Shown: positions 16,929-25,757 of the stretch, in pieces
Position numbering within the stretch: the first letter of the stretch is position 1
Layout of the letters: each line of letters begins with the position of its first letter
DNA from: Sphingomonas echinoides
Lineage (GTDB): Bacteria > Pseudomonadota > Alphaproteobacteria > Sphingomonadales > Sphingomonadaceae
Length of the DNA: 42,496 nt
Direction of reading: 5' to 3'
NCBI RefSeq assembly: GCF_029623395.1
Contig: NZ_JAPYKK010000037.1
Span: 1 to 42,496, forward strand
Position numbers and translations under genes: made by a program
Notes under the pieces: model-generated
Database searches by the model: none
Seen by the model: only the letters and a program-made list of their open reading frames with translations
What the model was told of the DNA's origin: nothing

Positions 16929-19529
16929 ATGCTCGATATCCAGACCAGCCTCGCCCAACCGCACGTCACTCGTCGCGCGGATTACACGCCGCCGGACTGG
17001 CAAGTGCCCGAGATCTCGCTCGATTTCGATCTGGACCCGGCGCGGACGCAGGTTCGCGCGACGCTGACGGTGGAACGCAGCGATGCGCATCATCGCCCGC
17101 TGCGGCTCGACGGCGAAGGGCAGACGCTGCTGTCGGTGATGGTGGACGGCGTCGCGATCAACGAATGGGTGATCGAGGACGGCGCGCTCGTGCTGCCGCT
17201 GACCGGCGCGTCGCATGTCGTCGAGACGGTCGTCGAGATCGCACCCGATCGGAACACGCAGCTGATGGGGCTCTACGCTTCGGGCGGCAATCTCTGCACC
17301 CAGTGCGAGGCGGAGGGCTTCCGCCGCATCACCTTCTTCCCCGATCGCCCCGACGTGCTCAGCCGCTACAGCGTGCGGATGACCGCGGACAAGGCGCGCT
17401 ATCCGGTGCTGCTCGCGAACGGCGATCCCGTCGCGCAGGGCGACGCAGGCGACGCGCGGCATTGGGCGGAGTGGAACGATCCCTTCCCCAAGCCGTGCTA
17501 TCTCTTCGCGCTGGTCGCGGGCGATCTCGCCGTCAACCGGGGCACGTTCGTCACCAGCTCGGGCCGGACGGTCGAGCTCGGCATCTGGGTTCGCGAGGGC
17601 GATCTGCAGCGCACGCATCATGCGCTCGATGCGCTCAAGACGTCGATGGCGTGGGACGAGCGGGTCTATGGCCGCGAATATGACCTCGACGTGTTCAACA
17701 TCGTCGCGGTCGACGACTTCAACTTCGGCGCGATGGAGAATAAGGGGCTCAACGTCTTCAACAGCCGCTACATCCTGGCGGACCCCGACACCGCGACCGA
17801 TTACGATTACGACGCGATCGCCGCGGTCGTGGCGCACGAGTATTTCCACAACTGGTCGGGCAACCGCGTCACCTGCCGCGACTGGTTCCAGCTGTCGCTG
17901 AAGGAAGGCTTCACGGTTTACCGCGACCAGACCTTCTCCGCCGACCAGGGCTCGGCGGCGGTCAAGCGGATCGAGGACGTGCGTGGGCTTCGCGCGGCGC
18001 AATTCCCGGAGGACGCCGGGCCGCTCGCGCATTCGATCCGCCCCGATGCGTATCAGGAAATCTCGAACTTCTACACCGCGACGATCTATAACAAGGGCGC
18101 CGAGATCATCCGGATGCTCGCGACGATGCTGGGCGCGGAGCGGTTCCGTTCGGGCACCGATCTGTATTTCGACCGGTTCGACGGGACGGCGGCGACCTGC
18201 GAGGACTTCGTGGCGAGCCTCGAGGACGCGAGCGGGGTCGATCTCAAGCAATTCCGCAACTGGTACGGGCAGGCGGGCACCCCGCGCGTCACGGCGTCGT
18301 TGACCCACCATCTGGGCTCGGCGCGCGCCGAGCTGGTGCTGACGCAGCGCACCCCGCCGACGCCGGGGCAAGCTGACAAGCTTCCGGTCGTGCTTCCGCT
18401 CAAGATCAAGCTGTTCGGCGCGGAGACCGGCCATGCGCTGACCGACGAGCAGACGATCCTGCTGACCGATGCCGAGCAGACGATCGTGTTCGAGACCGTC
18501 ACCGAGCGGCCCGTCCTGTCGATCAACCGGGGCTTTTCCGCCCCTGCCATCATTGCGACCGACCGGACCGCCGAAGACCTCGCGTTTCTCGGCGCGCATG
18601 ACGACGATCCGTTCGCGCGCTACGAAGCGCTGCAGCAGTTGATGCTCGACACGCTGGTCGAGGGTGCATCGAACGGTCGCGCGGATCATGCCGCCGTGGT
18701 TGCGGCGGTGCGGGGAACGCTTGCGGATGCAGCGCTCGATGCCGCTTTCATCGCTGAGGCAGTGCTGCTGCCATCGGAGAGCTTCATCGGCGATCAGTTG
18801 GCGATCGTCGATCCCGAGGCGATCTTCCGTGCGCGCGAGGCGCTGCGGCGCGACATCGGGCGCGGGCTCGAGCAGCAATGGCGCGAAGCGTATGACCGCT
18901 CGCAAAGCGACGGCGGCTATGTCTATTCGCCCGAAGCGAAGGGCCAGCGACGGCTCAAGGCGGTCGCGCTGGGGTATATCGCGGCATCGGGCGCGGTGGA
19001 TGCGGGCGACCTCGCGTTTGCGCAGTTCGAGGCGGCGGACAACATGACCGACCGGCAAAGCGCGCTCGCGACGCTGGTCGGCGGGGATGCGCCGCAGCGC
19101 GAGCCCGCACTCGACATTTTCTACAACCGCTACAGCGACAATGCGCTGGTGCTCGACAAGTGGTTCTCGGTACAGGCGATGGCGCCGCGCGACGATACCG
19201 GCGCGGCGGTCGAGGCGCTGTCGCGGCACCGCGACTTCACGCTGGCCAATCCCAACCGCGCGCGGGCGTTGATCGGCGCGTTCGGGGTCAATCAGCGCGC
19301 GTTCAACGCGGCGTCGGGGGCGGGCTATCGGTTCCTGGCGGACCAGCTGATCGCGCTCGACAAGCTCAATCCGCAGACGGCGGCGAAGCTGATTCCGCCG
19401 CTCGGGCGTTGGCGGCGGTTCGATTCGGCGCGGGCCGGGTTGATGCGGGCGGAACTGGAGCGGATCGTGGCAACGCCGGGGCTGTCTAAGGACATGTTCG
19501 AACAGGCGTCGAAGAGTCTGGAAGGGTAA
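16929..19529 (+). CDS. pepN: Aminopeptidase N (M1 family)
   Basis: An 866-residue cytoplasmic zinc aminopeptidase with broad specificity. From the ATG at 16929: substrate-anchoring GAMEN (267-271), HEYFH (303-307) and the third zinc ligand E326 in LKEGF; the helical C-terminal half has the DUF3458-type layout of the E. coli PepN group. Length matches that group (~870). A TTG six bases upstream is a less likely start. There is no evident ribosome site, and a TACATC hexamer ends 7 nt before the ATG, which would fit a leaderless mRNA. Confidence 0.95.
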   Translation: MLDIQTSLAQPHVTRRADYTPPDWQVPEISLDFDLDPARTQVRATLTVERSDAHHRPLRLDGEGQTLLSVMVDGVAINEWVIEDGALVLPLTGASHVVETVVEIAPDRNTQLMGLYASGGNLCTQCEAEGFRRITFFPDRPDVLSRYSVRMTADKARYPVLLANGDPVAQGDAGDARHWAEWNDPFPKPCYLFALVAGDLAVNRGTFVTSSGRTVELGIWVREGDLQRTHHALDALKTSMAWDERVYGREYDLDVFNIVAVDDFNFGAMENKGLNVFNSRYILADPDTATDYDYDAIAAVVAHEYFHNWSGNRVTCRDWFQLSLKEGFTVYRDQTFSADQGSAAVKRIEDVRGLRAAQFPEDAGPLAHSIRPDAYQEISNFYTATIYNKGAEIIRMLATMLGAERFRSGTDLYFDRFDGTAATCEDFVASLEDASGVDLKQFRNWYGQAGTPRVTASLTHHLGSARAELVLTQRTPPTPGQADKLPVVLPLKIKLFGAETGHALTDEQTILLTDAEQTIVFETVTERPVLSINRGFSAPAIIATDRTAEDLAFLGAHDDDPFARYEALQQLMLDTLVEGASNGRADHAAVVAAVRGTLADAALDAAFIAEAVLLPSESFIGDQLAIVDPEAIFRAREALRRDIGRGLEQQWREAYDRSQSDGGYVYSPEAKGQRRLKAVALGYIAASGAVDAGDLAFAQFEAADNMTDRQSALATLVGGDAPQREPALDIFYNRYSDNALVLDKWFSVQAMAPRDDTGAAVEALSRHRDFTLANPNRARALIGAFGVNQRAFNAASGAGYRFLADQLIALDKLNPQTAAKLIPPLGRWRRFDSARAGLMRAELERIVATPGLSKDMFEQASKSLEG

Positions 19530-19572
19530 GGGGGTCGTCCCCTCTCCTCACACCGTCATCCCCGCCACTTCC

Positions 19573-19665
19573 GTTATCCCCGCGAAGGCGGGGATCCATA
19601 CTGGCTGGCGGTGCCCGTCTTATAAGCCGCTAGTATCAATGGTTTCCCGCCTTCGCGGGAATGAC
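19573..19665. repeat. Palindromic repeat, family B (REP-like)
   Basis: The left unit (19573-19599) has the hairpin CCCCGCGAAGGCGGGG. The right unit (19639-19665) holds TCCCGCCTTCGCGGGA and is the near-perfect reverse complement of the left unit. A further partial left half (GTCATCCCCGC) lies at about 19555-19565. The element follows pepN by 43 bp and may end its transcript. No transposase is near. Confidence 0.8.
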
Positions 19666-19698
19666 GGGGTTACTGTTTGTGGGAACGACGCAAAAAGC

Positions 19699-19836
19699 TC
19701 AGCGCGTCGCGGCAACCTGCGTGCGCGTAGCGGCATGCGCACCTTCGACAGGATGCAGCGTCACAAGCGCGATCGCGCCCAGCGCGAAACCGCCAACGAA
19801 CTGCCAAACGAAATCCGACTTCAGGATGCTGCGCAT
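19699..19836 (-). CDS. Small single-pass membrane protein, 45 residues
   Basis: Short gene read directly from the minus strand. The start ATG (19836-19834) is preceded by AGAGG at about 8-nt spacing, a good ribosome site. The product begins MRSILKSDFVWQF, followed by one hydrophobic helix (VGGFALGAIALVTL, ~14-27) and a polar Ala/Thr/Arg tail ending QVAATR. Together these indicate a small inner-membrane or exported protein. I do not recognise a named family. It lies between pepN and aspC, with the family B repeat downstream. Confidence 0.65.
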   Translation of the reverse strand: MRSILKSDFVWQFVGGFALGAIALVTLHPVEGAHAATRTQVAATR

Positions 19837-19935
19837 CGTCTTACCTCTTCGCAACGGCAAAAGTGCCCATCGCGTCACGGCTCACATCGTCCTGATGCTG
19901 CACCGCGACAAGAGATAATTCGCAAACTCAGCGTT

Positions 19936-19961
19936 GCCGAAAGCTGAACGATCGTTTCGGC
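19936..19961 (-). terminator. Possible hairpin after the aminotransferase gene
   Basis: GCCGAAA (19936-19942) pairs with TTTCGGC (19955-19961), a 7-bp stem with a 12-nt loop containing CGATCG. It lies just past the aminotransferase stop at 19968. No T-tract follows, so termination is only a guess. Confidence 0.35.
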
Positions 19962-19967
19962 TGCGGT

Positions 19968-21167
19968 TCACCTCAAGGCGGCGCACGCCGCCTGGATCCG
20001 CTCGCATGCCGACGTGAGCAACGCATCCGACGTCGCGTAGGAAATCCGCATCGCGGGCGACAGGCCGAACGCCGCGCCCTGCACCGCCGCGACCTTCGCG
20101 TCGTCGAGCAGATAGGCGACCATCGCTTCGTCCGTGTCGATCAGCTTGCCCGATGGAGTCGACTTGCCGATCAGTGCGGAGAATTCGGGATAGACGTAGA
20201 AGGCGCCGTCGGGCTTGGGGCAAGTGATGCCTTCGGCAGCGTTGAGCATGCCGACGACGAGGTCGCGCCGCACCTGGAACGCCGCCGCGCGCTCCTTGAG
20301 GAATGACTGGTCGCCGTTGAGCGCCGCGACCGCCGCGGCCTGCGCGATCGAGCAGGGGTTGCTGGTCGATTGCGACTGGAGCTTGGCCATCGCCTTGATC
20401 AACCACGATGCTCCACCCGCATAGCCGATCCGCCAGCCGGTCATCGCATAGGCCTTGGAGCAGCCGTTGACGGTGAGCGTGCGCTCGTAGAGCGACGGGC
20501 AGACCTGCGCGATCGTCGCGAAGTCGAAACCGTCGTACAGGATGTGCTCGTACATATCGTCCGAGAAGATCCAGACGTGCGGGTGCCGTTCGAGCACGTC
20601 GCCGAGCGCCTTCAATTCGGCAGCGGTATAGGCGGCGCCGGTCGGGTTAGACGGCGAGTTGAGGATGACCCACTTGGTCTTGGGCGTGATCGCCGCTTCG
20701 AGCTGCTCGGGGAGCAGTTTGTACCCTTGTGCGGGGCCGGCCGCGACGAACACCGGCGTGCCGCCCGCGAACAGCACGACGTCGGGGTAGCTGACCCAAT
20801 ACGGCGCGGGGACGATGACTTCGTCACCTGCCTCGACCGTGGCGACGATCGCGTTGAACAGCGTGTGCTTGCCGCCGACGTTCACGGTGACCTGGTCGGT
20901 CGCGTAGGTCAGGCCGTTGTCGCGCGCGAATTTTGCGACGATGGCAGCCTTCAACTCGGGCGTGCCGTCGACGTTGGTGTACTTGGTCTGGCCGTCACGG
21001 ATCGCCTTGATCGCGGCTTCCTTGACGAAATCGGGGGTGTCGAAATCGGGCTCGCCCGCCCCCAGGCCGATCACGTCGACGCCCGCGCGCTTCAATTCCT
21101 GCACCCGCGACGTGATGGCAAGCGTCGGCGACGGCTTGATACGGTTGAGCGCGGCGGAGGGATTCAT
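19968..21167 (-). CDS. aspC: Aspartate/aromatic aminotransferase, class I PLP enzyme
   Basis: A 399-residue subgroup I-gamma aminotransferase of the kind that uses aspartate and sometimes prephenate. The PLP Schiff-base lysine is K238 in GCSKAYAMTGWRIGY; SPSNPTG (171-177) contains the conserved Asn, FSDDMYEHI (201-209) the Asp that contacts the ring nitrogen, and a C-terminal Arg (MRISYA) binds the alpha-carboxylate. The ATG at 21167 gives the typical N-terminus. It is 41 bp downstream of pabBC in the same direction, so may share its transcript. Gene symbol is by family; alphaproteobacterial relatives are sometimes named aatA. Confidence 0.9.
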   Translation of the reverse strand: MNPSAALNRIKPSPTLAITSRVQELKRAGVDVIGLGAGEPDFDTPDFVKEAAIKAIRDGQTKYTNVDGTPELKAAIVAKFARDNGLTYATDQVTVNVGGKHTLFNAIVATVEAGDEVIVPAPYWVSYPDVVLFAGGTPVFVAAGPAQGYKLLPEQLEAAITPKTKWVILNSPSNPTGAAYTAAELKALGDVLERHPHVWIFSDDMYEHILYDGFDFATIAQVCPSLYERTLTVNGCSKAYAMTGWRIGYAGGASWLIKAMAKLQSQSTSNPCSIAQAAAVAALNGDQSFLKERAAAFQVRRDLVVGMLNAAEGITCPKPDGAFYVYPEFSALIGKSTPSGKLIDTDEAMVAYLLDDAKVAAVQGAAFGLSPAMRISYATSDALLTSACERIQAACAALR

Positions 21168-21208
21168 AGCAATGAGCCTTGGTCGGGTGGCAACGGACGC
21201 GCGAGCGC

Positions 21209-22999
21209 TTATCGTGCGAAGCGCGACGCCGCAACCGTTCGTCGCGCACGAATCAGTCCGCGAAGCGCGTTGCCGATGAAAAATTCGTTCGTCAGGTCCG
21301 CATGGGTGAGATGCCCTTCCACCGCGCGACCGCTCGCCAGCAAGTCGGCGCGCAACACCCCCGGCAACAATCCGTCGGCGAGCGGAGGGGTTACCAGCAC
21401 ATCCCCGCGCGGCACGAACAGCGAGGTGAAGCTTCCTTCGGTCAACCGGCCGTCCGGGCGTTCGAACACGACCTCGAAACAGTCGGAGTCTCGTCGCGCG
21501 GTATCGTAGAAGCTTCGGTCGCTCGTTTTGTGGCGCAGTCGGATGTCCGCCGGGGCGACCGGCAGGGGCACGACCTCCACGCTGACCGGTTCGGCGAGCA
21601 CGGCGGGCATCGCGCCGATTTCGACTGCGACGGCCCCGCTCGGCGACAGCACGAGCCGCACGCGCGCGGCGGTCCGCAACCGGAAGGTCGCGGCCTGCAA
21701 CTCGTTGCGCGCGATATGCCGGTCGAAGGCGAAGTCGAACGTGCGCGCACTTTCCGCCAGGCGCGCGAGATGCGTCTCCAGCAGCAACAGACCCTGGTAT
21801 GGGTCGAAGGCCATCGTCTCGATCAGGTCGAAGCGCCGGACGTCGTGCGTCAGAAACGCGAGTTTGGCCTTCGCCTCGTCCCATTCCGCCGCGGGACTCG
21901 AATCGGCGACGATCCCACCGCCGGCGCCCAGGTCTGCGGTGTCGGCACCCTTGCGCCACGCGACGGTCCGGATCGCAACGTTCGCCATCGCATCGCCGGT
22001 CGCATCGAAGCGAGCGATCGTGCCGGTATAGAGCCCGCGCGGGCTGGCTTCGATCCGGGCGATGGCGTGCATCGCGGCGATCTTGGGGGCGCCCGTGATC
22101 GACCCGCACGGGAAGAGCGCCGCGAGCACGTCGACCGCATCAGAGCCTGCCGCAAGGTCTGCGGTGACGGTGGAAACCATCTGATGAACGGTGGGATAAC
22201 TCTCGACCGCGAACAGGCTCGGCACGGCGACCGACCCGGGGCGGGCGATTCGCGCCAGATCGTTGCGCATCAGATCGACGATCATCAGGTTCTCGGCGCG
22301 TTGCTTGGGGTCCTGCGTGAGCGCGGCGGCGGCTGCGGCATCCGTGGCGTAACCAGCTTCGCGCCGCGCCGTGCCCTTCATCGGGCGACAGGTCAGCCGA
22401 TCCCCCTCCAGCGCGAAGAACAGTTCAGGCGACAGCGACAGGATCGTCGCGTCGCCGGTATCGATCAACGCGCCGAACCCGGCCCCCGCCCGCGTCCGCA
22501 GCCGGGCGTAGAGCGACAACGGGTCGCCGTGGACCCGCATCCGCGCACGATAGGTGAGGTTCGCCTGATACAATCCGCCCGCGACGATTTCCGCTAGCAC
22601 CGCCGCAAACTGCGAGTCGTAGGTCGAGAGTGCAATCTCGGGTTCGGGGGGCGCGTTCCACGCACCGGCGGGGTCGGGGAGCAAACCGGGAACGTCTTCG
22701 GGCGCGATCGTGCGATAGCCGTTAAACAGCCCGAACCACGCCAGCGGGAGCGATACGTCTCCCTCCGGAGCCACTCGACCGAGTGCGGGGTCGAACGCGG
22801 CCGCGGCATCATAAGCAAAATAGCCCACGGCATCGAGCCCGGCCTTGCGGGCCTCGCGCAGCGCCATCAGGACCGCGTCGATCTCGTTCAGGGTCTGTGC
22901 CGTAAGAATCCGAACTGGCTCAACATACAGACGGGCCGGCGCCCCGTCTGCGCGGGCATCGTCGAGCAATACGAAGGGCTTGGTTTGAAGACTGAGCAT
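21209..22999 (-). CDS. pabB: Aminodeoxychorismate synthase component I fused to 4-amino-4-deoxychorismate lyase
   Basis: A 596-residue PabB-PabC fusion for the 4-aminobenzoate branch of folate synthesis. Residues 1-~385 are a chorismate-binding domain: RPMKGTARR (205-213, PxKGT of PabB rather than TrpE), MIVDLMRNDL (239-248) and CGSITGAPK (298-306). Residues ~390-596 are a fold-type IV PLP lyase with K491 in HKTSDRSFYD and NEFFIGNALRG near the end. One polypeptide therefore makes ADC and cleaves it to 4-aminobenzoate and pyruvate; the glutaminase PabA must be elsewhere. I chose the ATG at 22999; longer forms overlap the divergent MBL promoter. Confidence 0.93.
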   Translation of the reverse strand: MLSLQTKPFVLLDDARADGAPARLYVEPVRILTAQTLNEIDAVLMALREARKAGLDAVGYFAYDAAAAFDPALGRVAPEGDVSLPLAWFGLFNGYRTIAPEDVPGLLPDPAGAWNAPPEPEIALSTYDSQFAAVLAEIVAGGLYQANLTYRARMRVHGDPLSLYARLRTRAGAGFGALIDTGDATILSLSPELFFALEGDRLTCRPMKGTARREAGYATDAAAAAALTQDPKQRAENLMIVDLMRNDLARIARPGSVAVPSLFAVESYPTVHQMVSTVTADLAAGSDAVDVLAALFPCGSITGAPKIAAMHAIARIEASPRGLYTGTIARFDATGDAMANVAIRTVAWRKGADTADLGAGGGIVADSSPAAEWDEAKAKLAFLTHDVRRFDLIETMAFDPYQGLLLLETHLARLAESARTFDFAFDRHIARNELQAATFRLRTAARVRLVLSPSGAVAVEIGAMPAVLAEPVSVEVVPLPVAPADIRLRHKTSDRSFYDTARRDSDCFEVVFERPDGRLTEGSFTSLFVPRGDVLVTPPLADGLLPGVLRADLLASGRAVEGHLTHADLTNEFFIGNALRGLIRARRTVAASRFAR

Positions 23000-23112
23000 G
23001 GCTGGTTGCCAGATGCCCCGCTTGGCGCGTCCGGGGCAACCCCCGGCGTACGGTCTTTGTGCGAGGCTAGCGGATCCTTGCCCGACTTGCTCCAGCACCC
23101 TATCCATCGGTG

Positions 23113-23772
23113 ATGAGCATTCCACCCCTCCGCGCAGCGATTGTCCCGGTTACGCCGCTGCAACAGAATTGCACGTTATTATGGTGTACGGCGACGATGC
23201 GCGGTGCGTTCGTCGATCCCGGCGGCGACCTGCCCAAATTGCGCGCGGCGGCGGCGCAGCACGGCGTGACGATCGAAAAGGTCATCCTGACGCACGGCCA
23301 CATCGACCATTGTGGCGAGGCGAAGCCGCTTGCGGACGAATATGGCGTAGCGATCGAGGGGCCGCACGAAGAGGACCGCTTCCTGACCGCGACCCTGTCC
23401 GAGAGTGGGGCGCAATACGGCATTCCGGGGATCAATTTCGAACCCGACCGCTGGCTGGTCGAAGGGGATACGGTGACCGTCGGCGATCTCGTGCTCGACG
23501 TTTACGAAACGCCGGGGCACACGCCGGGGCACGTCATTTTCCACCATGCCCCATCGAAGCTCGCGATCGTCGGCGACGTGCTGTTCGCCGGATCGGTCGG
23601 ACGAACTGATTTTCCACGCGGCAGCCATCCACAACTGATCGAATCGATCGTCACGAAACTATGGCCGCTGGGCGATGAGACGACGTTCCTGCCCGGCCAC
23701 GGCCCGGCAAGCACGATCGCGCACGAGCGGGCTACCAACATGTTCGTCAGCGACGCCGCACTGGCGGCCTGA
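23113..23772 (+). CDS. MBL-fold hydrolase, YcbL/glyoxalase II-like
   Basis: A 219-residue metallo-beta-lactamase-fold enzyme. Metal ligands: H61, H63, D65, H66 in THGHIDH, a His in ETPGHTPGH, an Asp in VGDVLFAGS and a His in LPGHGP. GSVGRTDFPRGS matches the short type II glyoxalases (YcbL), which lack the C-terminal helical substrate domain of GloB. The role is probably thioester hydrolysis. ATG at 23113 is used; a GTG directly before it is in frame. It is divergent from pabBC and convergent with the MAPEG gene. Confidence 0.88.
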   Translation: MSIPPLRAAIVPVTPLQQNCTLLWCTATMRGAFVDPGGDLPKLRAAAAQHGVTIEKVILTHGHIDHCGEAKPLADEYGVAIEGPHEEDRFLTATLSESGAQYGIPGINFEPDRWLVEGDTVTVGDLVLDVYETPGHTPGHVIFHHAPSKLAIVGDVLFAGSVGRTDFPRGSHPQLIESIVTKLWPLGDETTFLPGHGPASTIAHERATNMFVSDAALAA

Positions 23773-23784
23773 GCCACGGTCGGC

Positions 23785-23820
23785 CTGAGCGGTCGAGCGG
23801 GAATACCCGCGACCGCTCAG
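23785..23820. terminator. Bidirectional terminator between MBL hydrolase and MAPEG genes
   Basis: CTGAGCGGTC pairs perfectly with GACCGCTCAG, and inside GCGGG pairs with CCCGC around an AATA loop, with a two-base bulge. It sits between the convergent stops at 23772 and 23846. T-rich tails are short on both sides, but stem strength and place make a shared terminator likely. Confidence 0.75.
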
Positions 23821-23845
23821 ATTTCCGATCGGGACAACGTAGTCT

Positions 23846-24286
23846 TTAGCCCGCCGGGGCCACGCTCGGCGCCACGACATGCGTGGCAGGATGCCCCATC
23901 AGCGGCACCGCGATGGCATAGCCGCCAAGCCCGAGCAGCAAGCCAAAGGTCACGATCGTCCCGATCATCCGCCCGATCTTCAGGCCATCCATCCCCAGCG
24001 CGTGCAGAATGCGCGCGATCAGGAAGGCGGCGCTTGCCGCCCACAACCACCACGAGCTGCCCGATGTGAACTCGATCAGGGCGATCAGGATCAGGATGAA
24101 AGGCGCGTATTCGACAAAATTGGCTTGAGCGCGCATCCGGCGAATCAGCATTTCGTTGCCGCCATCGCCGATCATGACCTTCGACTTGGTCCGGACCGCC
24201 CCGATGCGAATCGCAAGCCAGAGGTTGATAATCGCCGCAGCGCCCGCGGTTGCGAGCGAGATCGTCATGTCTGAACCGGATATCAT
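23846..24286 (-). CDS. MAPEG family membrane protein
   Basis: A 146-residue four-helix membrane protein of the MAPEG superfamily (eicosanoid and glutathione metabolism in animals). The hallmark RAQANFVEYAP is present after the first helix and loop, followed by helices FILILIALIEF, WLWAASAAFLIARILHALG and TFGLLLGLGGYAIAV. Bacterial members may have glutathione transferase activity, but this is not shown by the sequence. The start may be 24286, with GGGGA upstream, or the ATG at 24268. Confidence 0.86.
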   Translation of the reverse strand: MISGSDMTISLATAGAAAIINLWLAIRIGAVRTKSKVMIGDGGNEMLIRRMRAQANFVEYAPFILILIALIEFTSGSSWWLWAASAAFLIARILHALGMDGLKIGRMIGTIVTFGLLLGLGGYAIAVPLMGHPATHVVAPSVAPAG

Positions 24287-24339
24287 CGCAAATTGTCCCC
24301 TTATTCGCAGATCGAACCCGTCGCACGCGCGGGCAGCGC

Positions 24340-24367
24340 TTGCAACGCCGCGCAGAATCGCTATAGC
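24340..24367 (+). promoter_or_regulatory. Candidate promoter for the rpmF-plsX-fabH-ihfA operon
   Basis: TTGCAA (24340-24345) and TATAGC (24362-24367) are 16 bp apart in the gap between the MAPEG start and rpmF, on the rpmF strand. The pair resembles housekeeping sigma promoters of alphaproteobacteria. The predicted start of transcription near 24374 would leave a leader of about 115 nt. Confidence 0.45.
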
Positions 24368-24489
24368 CCGCCATCTTCGCGAGATGTCTGGCCGCCGGTG
24401 CCGCTTGCGCGGTCGACCATGACGTCGATTGCGTCGTACCTGGTTCGGGCTTATCGCACCGGTTTAGACAAGTATAAGGTTTCGCCGAA

Positions 24490-24669
24490 ATGGCCGTCCC
24501 AAAAAGAAAAACCACGCCGTCCAAGCGCGGCATGCGTCGTTCGCACGACTCGCTGACCATTGCGTCGTTTCAGGAATGCCCGAACTGCGGCGAACTGAAG
24601 CGTCCGCATAACCTCTGCACGGCGTGCGGCCATTATAACGGCCGCGAGATCGTCTCGGTCGAAGGCTGA
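24490..24669 (+). CDS. rpmF: Large ribosomal subunit protein bL32
   Basis: A 59-residue ribosomal protein read directly: it begins MAVPKRKTTPSKRGMRR and has a zinc-ribbon core CPNCGELK with a second pair CTACG, then ends NGREIVSVEG. The start follows AAGG at about 9 nt. bL32 sits near the peptidyl transferase region of the 50S subunit. It is the first gene of the rpmF-plsX-fabH-ihfA-merR block, 56 bp before plsX, an arrangement common in bacteria. Confidence 0.97.
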   Translation: MAVPKRKTTPSKRGMRRSHDSLTIASFQECPNCGELKRPHNLCTACGHYNGREIVSVEG

Positions 24670-24725
24670 TCCTGACGGGATCGGCAACGGATCGTGCCAT
24701 CGGGCGTGTACAGGGAGCTGCCAGC

Positions 24726-25757
24726 GTGACGAACAGCTCCCGTATCGCGATCGACGCGATGGGTGGCGACGAAGGGCTGGCAGTCGTGCTGGCCGGAGTC
24801 GCCCGCGCACGCCAACGGTTCCAGGATATGCATTTCCTGCTCGTCGGTGACGAGGAGGCGATCGCTGCCGAACTCAAACGGCATCCGGATCTCGCTCCGC
24901 ACGTTGAAATCGTGCATGCGCCCGAGGTCGTTGGGTCCAGCGAAAAGCCTACGCAGGCGATTCGCCGGTCCAAGAAGACGTCGATGGGGATCGCGATCGA
25001 TCTGGTGAAGCAGGGTAGGGCCGCCGCGTGCGTCTCCGCTGGCAACACCGGCGCGATGATGGCGATGGCGAAGCTGTCGCTGCGGATGATCCCGGGAATC
25101 GATCGCCCTGCGTTGGCCGGTTTGATGCCGACGCTGGGGGATAACGATACCGTCGTGCTCGATCTCGGTGCCAACACCGAGTGCGATGCACGAAACCTCA
25201 TCCAATTTGCCGTGATGGGGGCCGCGTACGCGCGCACTTCGCTCGATCTCGCGCGTCCGCGAGTCGCGCTGCTCAACATCGGCAGCGAGGACCAGAAGGG
25301 GACCGACGTGATCCGGGATGCGGCGCAGGCGTTGCGCCATGCATCGCATCTCCCGTTGCAGTTCACCGGCTTCATCGAGGGCGACAAGCTGTCGCGCGGC
25401 GACGTCGATGTGATCGTATGCGACGGATTTTCCGGCAACATCGCGCTCAAGACCGCCGAGGGCACCGCGCGATTCGTTGCGGACTTGCTCAAGCGGGCGT
25501 TCCGGTCGTCAGTTCGTTCGAAGATCGGGTTCCTGATCTCCAAGCCCGCGACCGACCTGTTGCGGCATCATCTCGACCCTAACAATCACAATGGCGCGGT
25601 TTTCCTCGGCCTCAATGGGCTGGTGGTCAAAAGTCATGGCAGCGCCAATGCGATTGGCGTGGCGACTGCGATCACTGCCGCCGCCAAGATGGTGCGGGAT
25701 GACCTGACTCGGCGAATCGTCGAGGACTTGCGTGAATTCGAGGCGAAGGCAGCATGA
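24726..25757 (+). CDS. plsX: Phosphate acyltransferase PlsX
   Basis: A 343-residue enzyme that makes acyl-phosphate from acyl-ACP for the PlsY step of phospholipid synthesis. Signatures: IAIDAMGGDEG near the start, VSAGNTGAMMA, DLGANTECD, GFIEGDKLS and CDGFSGNIALKTAEG. The start is GTG with AGGGAG about 9 nt upstream. The stop overlaps the fabH start (ATGA), so the two are translationally coupled. Peripheral membrane protein in the cytoplasm. Confidence 0.97.
   Translation: MTNSSRIAIDAMGGDEGLAVVLAGVARARQRFQDMHFLLVGDEEAIAAELKRHPDLAPHVEIVHAPEVVGSSEKPTQAIRRSKKTSMGIAIDLVKQGRAAACVSAGNTGAMMAMAKLSLRMIPGIDRPALAGLMPTLGDNDTVVLDLGANTECDARNLIQFAVMGAAYARTSLDLARPRVALLNIGSEDQKGTDVIRDAAQALRHASHLPLQFTGFIEGDKLSRGDVDVIVCDGFSGNIALKTAEGTARFVADLLKRAFRSSVRSKIGFLISKPATDLLRHHLDPNNHNGAVFLGLNGLVVKSHGSANAIGVATAITAAAKMVRDDLTRRIVEDLREFEAKAA

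Noticed and set aside
16836..19229. Open frame of nearly 800 codons antisense to pepN, continuous with the M28 peptidase frame
   Set aside because: It mirrors the codon bias of pepN on the other strand (Arg/Asp/Ala-rich, no domain). The M28 gene has a clear signal peptide start at 16835.
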